A stretch of DNA of 64,000 nt. Source: Sipunculus nudus. Lineage: Eukaryota > Annelida > Sipuncula > Golfingiida > Sipunculidae. Below are positions 58,781 through 64,000 of this stretch, in pieces. Within the stretch, counting starts at the first letter, position 1; the number at the start of each line of letters is the position of its first letter. Position numbers and translations under genes: made by a program. The notes under the pieces are model-generated. The model did no database searches and was not told where the DNA came from. It worked only from the letters and a program-made list of their open reading frames with translations. The DNA is taken from assembly GCA_026874595.1 (NCBI GenBank), contig CM049311.1, positions 51,897,676 through 51,961,675 of the forward strand, read 5' to 3'.

Positions 58781-58966
58781 GGATCGGGGGGGGGCCCCCC
58801 CCCCTTTTTTTTTCCTGTCGACGCAACCTTTTCAAATGTTCAAGACCATAATTTAAGACCTGGGCCCCTAATTTTCCAGACCTGGGGACCCATTTTTATA
58901 AATTTTATGAGTCCTCTTTAGTTGGACCCCCCCCCTTTTTTTTTCCTGAATCCTGGATCCGCCATG
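58781..58966. mobile_element. hAT-like right terminus with duplicated C/T-rich tract
   Basis: CCCCCCCTTTTTTTTTCCTG occurs twice (about 58797-58817 and 58927-58948). The second copy leads into AATCCTGGATCCGCCATG, which resembles the inverse of the CAGTGGCGGATCCAG end type at 8262. A GGGGGGGGCCCCCCCC palindrome sits at the left. No matching left terminus was found. Confidence 0.35.
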
Positions 58967-59382
58967 TATTGCTGAATTTGTTTCGGAAACGACCCGTCAG
59001 CGTTTAATCTGACTGGATCAATATTGTATGAGACATAAAGCCCACGTATGTGTACGTGGCATTGTCTACTTTGTGTACTAAGAACCACATTACACCGCAT
59101 GCTGCGTCAATATTGAGAATACTCCGTACAGCACTGCGCTTGTTAAGGCTAGAGAATTATCCACTAGGGAAATCTCTCCAAATGCGGTAAGCCCGGTCTG
59201 AAACCTCCAGTCTCTAAGTCCTGCGCCTTACCACAAATACGCATAATATAATCAGATACTTTCACAAACCACACAAACAATGTATTCATGTCAACGAGTT
59301 AGTAGCTTATATGAAATATAAGAGGAAAAAACACAGAAACAATGTATCCAAGTCTGCGAGTCAGGCATCAGCTCATCAGAGG
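58967..59382. other. Unassigned
   Basis: No supported feature. Confidence 0.4.
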
Positions 59383-59408
59383 TATATAAAGACTAGGTCT
59401 TCCGGTCA
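59383..59408 (+). promoter_or_regulatory. Possible core promoter (TATA box plus initiator-like site)
   Basis: TATATAAAG at 59383-59391 is followed about 25 bp later by TCAGCC (A at 59408), the usual TATA-to-initiator spacing. A short ATG frame of 13 codons starts near 59426. There is no recognised gene downstream, so this is tentative. Confidence 0.25.
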
Positions 59409-61290
59409 GCCCGCGTGTCGTGACGATGGACTCTCGTGCTTTCGGCCGCCTTGCTGCACTGAACTAATGGCCGGTCCAATTAGGGATCGCACCTGCCGAG
59501 AGTAGCTAATCAAAACAAGGCCTGTCGTGCTAGATACAGTCCGGTGTTATACGGAACCCAGCCTCGTTATCATTGAATTTCTACACGCACTTGAAAAGCC
59601 AAACTCTCAACATGTTAAAGGAAATTATCTATTAATGACTTTACAGTAAAATTTGACCAGGCGTAGCTTTAGTCAATTTACAAATGTACATGTTATACAT
59701 TTCCTTAGTATATATTACACAAATATTGTCATATGAAAACGTTATTGAAGAAAAAGATATCCCCTGTTCATTTTCAATTTTGCATAAACATTTTTTTTTA
59801 TATATTTTATGACCTCCGGAACCAAATACGATATACGTACATATGAGGAGATATACATTAAACACAAAATACATCTGCGAATGAAAATGTACATAGGTGT
59901 ACACAGTGATATGTACATAATTACATCTAAAACTTACAAAAGGAAGTTGGATCCAGCGCTTTTGATGATCCCTGCAACCGCAATGTGTATGACACTATGC
60001 CATGCCTCATTTTAAAGGATAGTATTCCCGTTATGACCATACCGATATGAGAATAAATAATTTTAATGTAGGCTTGCACTACATTTTGAGTTTTTTTGTT
60101 ACGAAAAAAATGCGTTCGGCAAAAATTGGAAAGCCTACGTCGTCGCTTGATTATCTGCTTATTCGGGTTTTTTTTATAACTTTTATTGTCATGGTTTTAT
60201 TGCGTATCATGAAAGAGTTTCATACAAATTTAGATAGACAGATGCACCCAAGGTAAGCAGGAAACTTGGAAATCATTAGCACACTTTCAGGTTAACTAAA
60301 AGGCCTGGCTGTCTGTTGTACAGAACGAACTTCCCCTGTTGGGAGTAATCTAGAAGATATGCAAAGTCCCGCCTGTTACATAAAGAAAGATAAACAATGC
60401 AAAGAAATTATTTGGGATGAATGTACAATGGCTCACAGGTTAGCATAAGAAAAGACCTATGCATAATACTGCGAAACATTCGGAATTCCTGTATCAATAT
60501 GGGTTGACTTATTCTCTTACTGTATAGTCTGTTCCACTGTAGGTCGCCAATTGAAATGTGCGAGTCTCTCTCCAATAGACAGATAAGTTAAGAAAAACTA
60601 AAGCTGCATTTGAGGAACGAGGCATAAGCTTTATTTACCAGAATAAAACCAAACCCATGCCATACAAAATGTTTTATCGTAATTCATTTGAAATCAATAT
60701 CTGAGAAAAGAGTATTTGTTGCAACAGGTTAACTGCTATGACGAAAGTTAAGGTCACTGGTCAAGTACTCATACAATTACATTTAAAAATTGGTGGATGC
60801 TTGTTAAGCATCATGAATACTCTAAAATGTGTAACTGTCAAGACGACATTTTACTTTGTCTCAAGATGTCACTGGGCTACAAGATTCATCAGAACCTCGA
60901 GATTTCAAAATGTATATGCTGGATTTTGTTATGAAGTTTTAAATCTCGTATTAGGTTTTTACTCATCATCTGTAGTGACAAACTGTGTGATAATATCTAC
61001 TGGGCTTTTACTGGTGCAACAGACTATAGCTGGTGACTTTCGTTAAACAAACAACCCAGTGGCTTTGCCAAACTGCTACTTAAAAATCGGTGGACGAATA
61101 TTTCTAACAGCTTCACCAGATGGACTTATAGATATTCCACCCTGTCCTGCAAATAAAATCAAAACTACTATAAATGAAAAACAAGGTTTCTCATACTTTC
61201 TCACAAGCAGATCCAGGTTGGTTGTCTGATCGCGCTATCCTTGCTCCAAAACGATGCTGTTCGTGCATTTAGTAAACGGTGAACGATTAA
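59409..61290. other. Unassigned, with a weak coding-like patch near 61.1 kb
   Basis: A frame at about 61050-61230 reads LPNCYLKIGGRIFLTASPDG followed by LIDIPPCP. ASPDG is a signature of YqaJ/lambda-exonuclease-type nucleases, but the catalytic E-x-K motif is not visible, so I do not annotate a gene. Nothing else is supported. Confidence 0.25.
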
Positions 61291-61591
61291 GGCAAAAAAA
61301 ATGAAAGGTATGGTTCTCAGGCACCGCCCGCGTCAGTTTTAAACCTGGCATAAAAAAAAAATGTTATTTTGATTTCCATCTTTCAAGGTGGTGAAAATAA
61401 TACAATTTTGATCAGAACTACTTTGTTGTGTAGTGCCTTTTACCTTTTTAGAAAACTGATTCTGTTATTTTCATGCTTTTCCCCGATCATATTGCATTAT
61501 AATCGAAACATATAAAAAGGGTAAAAAATAAAATATGGCCCTTCCTCATTGATTTTTGAAAAAAGTGCCTGAGAACCATACCTTTTTTGTC
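61291..61591. mobile_element. Harbinger/Tourist-type MITE, copy 3 (inverted relative to copy 1)
   Basis: The clearest copy. GGTATGGTTCTCAGGCAC near the left end is the exact reverse complement of GTGCCTGAGAACCATACC near the right. The outer ends are GGCAAAAAA and TTTTTTGTC. TAA flanks both sides (61288-61290 and 61592-61594). It is 301 bp and non-coding. Confidence 0.85.
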
Positions 61592-62974
61592 TAAGTATTC
61601 AAGTTGGATTTTGGAACGGACGGGTGTCCCAATCGTGTTGTCTTAGATTATTTTTATACATATAAACACTTTGCCCCTCTTGCATTCTTTGGACGTATTA
61701 CTGGTTATTTTGCAATAACAATTTCTGATTGTAATCCCCAAAACTTGCAGCAGTCATTTAATGTGTTCAATTAAAGACTACAGTTCATTGATATTTGAGT
61801 TTTACAACACTAAAACAGATTTTTATCAATAACTTACATATTTTACGTACTGAAATGAAATCGAATTTTTATGGCAACATAACATTCTTTCCTAAATGAG
61901 GGGGCTGGGGTGTGATATGGTATATCCCCATGGTAGAAAACGTGGGGGTGTTACCCCTATCCCAAACCAAAATGCACCCATGCTTAAATTTTTCACTTAT
62001 ACACATCGTCACAGATATAGTCTGGTGATGTTTGTTTGATAGGTCTACAGCTTAATGATATTTATACTTTTGTTACAACAACAAGAAAATCTCTTGGGAT
62101 AAATAAGTACGAACATTTGAATTCTTGCGAAATTAAACTGTGCAGTATGAATCAGACATACATGCCCGGTAGGCAGTTTTTGCTGTTCTCATCTCTGCCT
62201 CTATATGGGTTTTCGTATATGTGATTCTCTTTAAAGGGTAAAATGAATATTTACTATAAACTTCAAATCATTATGTTTGCTTTTTTTGTGTGTTATGGCG
62301 ATAAACCGAAACAACGTGTCAAGCATTTCAATTGTTTTCGATCCTGCCTGCAATAGACTGGCGCTCCTCATGACAAATTGTTCTGTGGCCACAAAACGTG
62401 TCTTGGGCCATCGTAAATATTGTTGGTGTAATATGTACGCGGAAGGATCCCCGCTTATAGTGCCGGTTGGCGCTGCGTCCTGATTTCCCGCGAGGAATTT
62501 CATATTTACTTTCTTGTACACTTATGCTTCCGAACCTTAATTCATTTTGTGGTTCGGAAATTAAGGGACACCTGTGGACGGATGGTCTGAGTACAGGCAG
62601 CTATTAATCATTCCATCCTCCTCATTTGATACAACCCAGAAACTCTCCGGGCCGGGACAAGAAACGGCTTCGTTTTAATGTGGCCTTATGGTTAAATTAA
62701 CATGGAAGTATAATTAGATGTCACAATGCACAAGTTGTGGCAAAGTCATTTTTATGTCAGATAAAACCATGAGAATGTATACTTGTATAACACTCAGTTT
62801 ACATGCACTTTCCACGCTTCAATGTATCTTCGTTAATCTTCGGTCAGATTTTGCTAGGGTCAATGCTCGACTCGTTAATATCTTATTATATGTAATATTA
62901 AGTTTACATTAATACATACACAAAATTCCTTACTGCTTCGTTACTTCCTAATATCTATATATTATATGCATTTT
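61592..62974. other. Unassigned
   Basis: No supported gene or repeat. Confidence 0.4.
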
Positions 62975-63047
62975 GTATATTATATTATATATATATATAT
63001 ATAATATAATATTATATCATAATATATATTGTAATTATATATATATC

Positions 63048-63105
<58 letters not shown>
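62975..63105. repeat. (TA)n-rich microsatellite cluster
   Basis: Several TA tracts with TAT/ATT interruptions. Confidence 0.93.
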
Positions 63106-63107
<2 letters not shown>

Positions 63108-63210
63108 TTAATGGTATTTCCGTTTTGGAAAGCAAGTTTACAGACGCAGCAGAGGTGGACAGAAAGTCTTTAAGAGAATTCAAGTTGTCAGTAGACACAG
63201 GTATGAACTG

Positions 63211-64000
63211 GTAAAACACAGGGCCTGTAAACCAAAAAAACAATATCCATATTCAGATAAATGATGAGAGTTATAACCCAGGAAACAGTCCTAACCTCAT
63301 TCAAGCAGCACTGGCAAATATGAGGTCAGTTAGAAATAAAATAGACAGTTTGCAAGAATATTTGACTGGAAATGAGATACAAATGTGTGCATTGACAGAA
63401 ACTTGGTTGCCAGATATGATAGAACCAGTTAAAGAAGTCATTCCCCCATCCTACCAAATTATATCGGTTCCAAGGAAAACAGGTCAGAGAGGAGTATATA
63501 TGAGTATAGCCCTCATATACAAAAAAGAACATGATATATCATTGGAGGAAGAATACTATTTCCAATGTCTTGAATGTGCTGATTTTCAACTGAAGACACC
63601 AAACAGGAATGTAACAATATGTGAACTTTACAGATATCCTGGAACAAGCACGCTTGAGTTTGTTAACAACATGTGCAATTACTTTGAAATGAACATAAAC
63701 AGAACTAATGAACTTGTGATTGCTGGAGACTTCAACATTAAAATGGACTTAGTAAATAACCATGACACCATCCAACTGCAAGATATGATGGATAACTTTG
63801 ATCTTAAAAATAATATTGCATTCTGTACACACACTTCTGGTCATACTATTGATTTGATATTATCAGAAAATGCATCAACTGTTGTACACAATGTTAGGCA
63901 GAGTCATTTTATATCTGATCATTGTTTCATACTGTTTGAATTAGAAGTTCAAAAAGTCAGAAAGGAGTTTAAGACTGTGAAAAAAAATTGTGGAAGAAAA
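63211..64000 (+). CDS. LINE ORF2 N-terminus: APE-type endonuclease, runs off the window
   Basis: One frame is open from about 63211 to the last base; the first ATG is at 63320 and gives 227 codons to the edge. Endonuclease blocks in order are ANMRSVRNKIDSLQEYL, ALTETWLPD (catalytic Glu), then TICELYRYPG, VIAGDFNIKMD (GDFN with catalytic Asp/Asn), HTSGHTIDLILSE and SHFISDHCFILFEL (SDH with catalytic His). These nick target DNA at insertion. All key residues are present and there is no stop, unlike every other ORF2 here. The first ATG falls inside the first block, so true translation probably starts upstream. Clade is not resolved (CR1/L2/Rex-like). The RT should follow beyond the window. Confidence 0.85.

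Overview
This window looks like intergenic DNA from a repeat-rich animal genome. It is AT-rich, carries many long (TA)n tracts and poly-G/poly-C runs, and shows no operons, bacterial gene spacing or ribosome binding sites. The mix of element families, together with short-period tandem modules rich in GACGGACAGACGGACAG-type sequence, suggests a marine mollusc, probably a bivalve. That assignment is inference. I recognise no host protein-coding exon. Every coding stretch I can assign belongs to a transposable element, and most are broken.

Layout. 0.2-5.2 kb: several compound tandem-repeat modules (180, about 305, about 330 and about 280 bp units). 5.6-13.1 kb: diverged repeats, hAT-like termini, a Harbinger-type MITE, a minus-strand L1-like ORF1 fragment (7852-8259) and an L1-like RT/C-terminal fragment (11.27-12.05 kb). 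13-19.6 kb: mostly unassigned. 19.6-21.5 kb: a diverged tandem pair, then two copies of an inverted-repeat element with CRE-like sites. 23.26-27.30 kb: an LTR retrotransposon whose pol order is integrase, then reverse transcriptase, then RNase H, with Ty3/gypsy-type domains. This is the hallmark of the Gmr1-like group. 27.88-32.63 kb: a 40-bp satellite of about 98 units split by a solo LTR related to that element. 34.2 kb and 38.9 kb: two more minisatellites. 37.6-38.1 kb: another L1-like C-terminus. 45.3-47.9 kb: a CR1/L2-like LINE lying between a Tigger/pogo-like terminus and a minus-strand CENP-B-type helix-turn-helix fragment. 52.77-56.90 kb: a CR1/L2-like LINE with an intact PHD plus esterase ORF1 and a fused, internally deleted ORF2, inserted inside a Harbinger MITE. 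57.1-57.7 kb: an inverted third copy of the CRE-bearing element. 61.3-61.6 kb: a third Harbinger MITE. 63.2 kb to the edge: the open endonuclease domain of another LINE.

The genes do not form a pathway; they are layers of insertion. The best-supported nesting events are LINE into MITE (52.8-56.9 kb) and LTR element into satellite (30.6-31.4 kb). Both carry boundary evidence readable from the sequence. The most unusual object is the Gmr1-like element, followed by the intact LINE ORF1 beside an in-frame endonuclease-RT deletion fusion.
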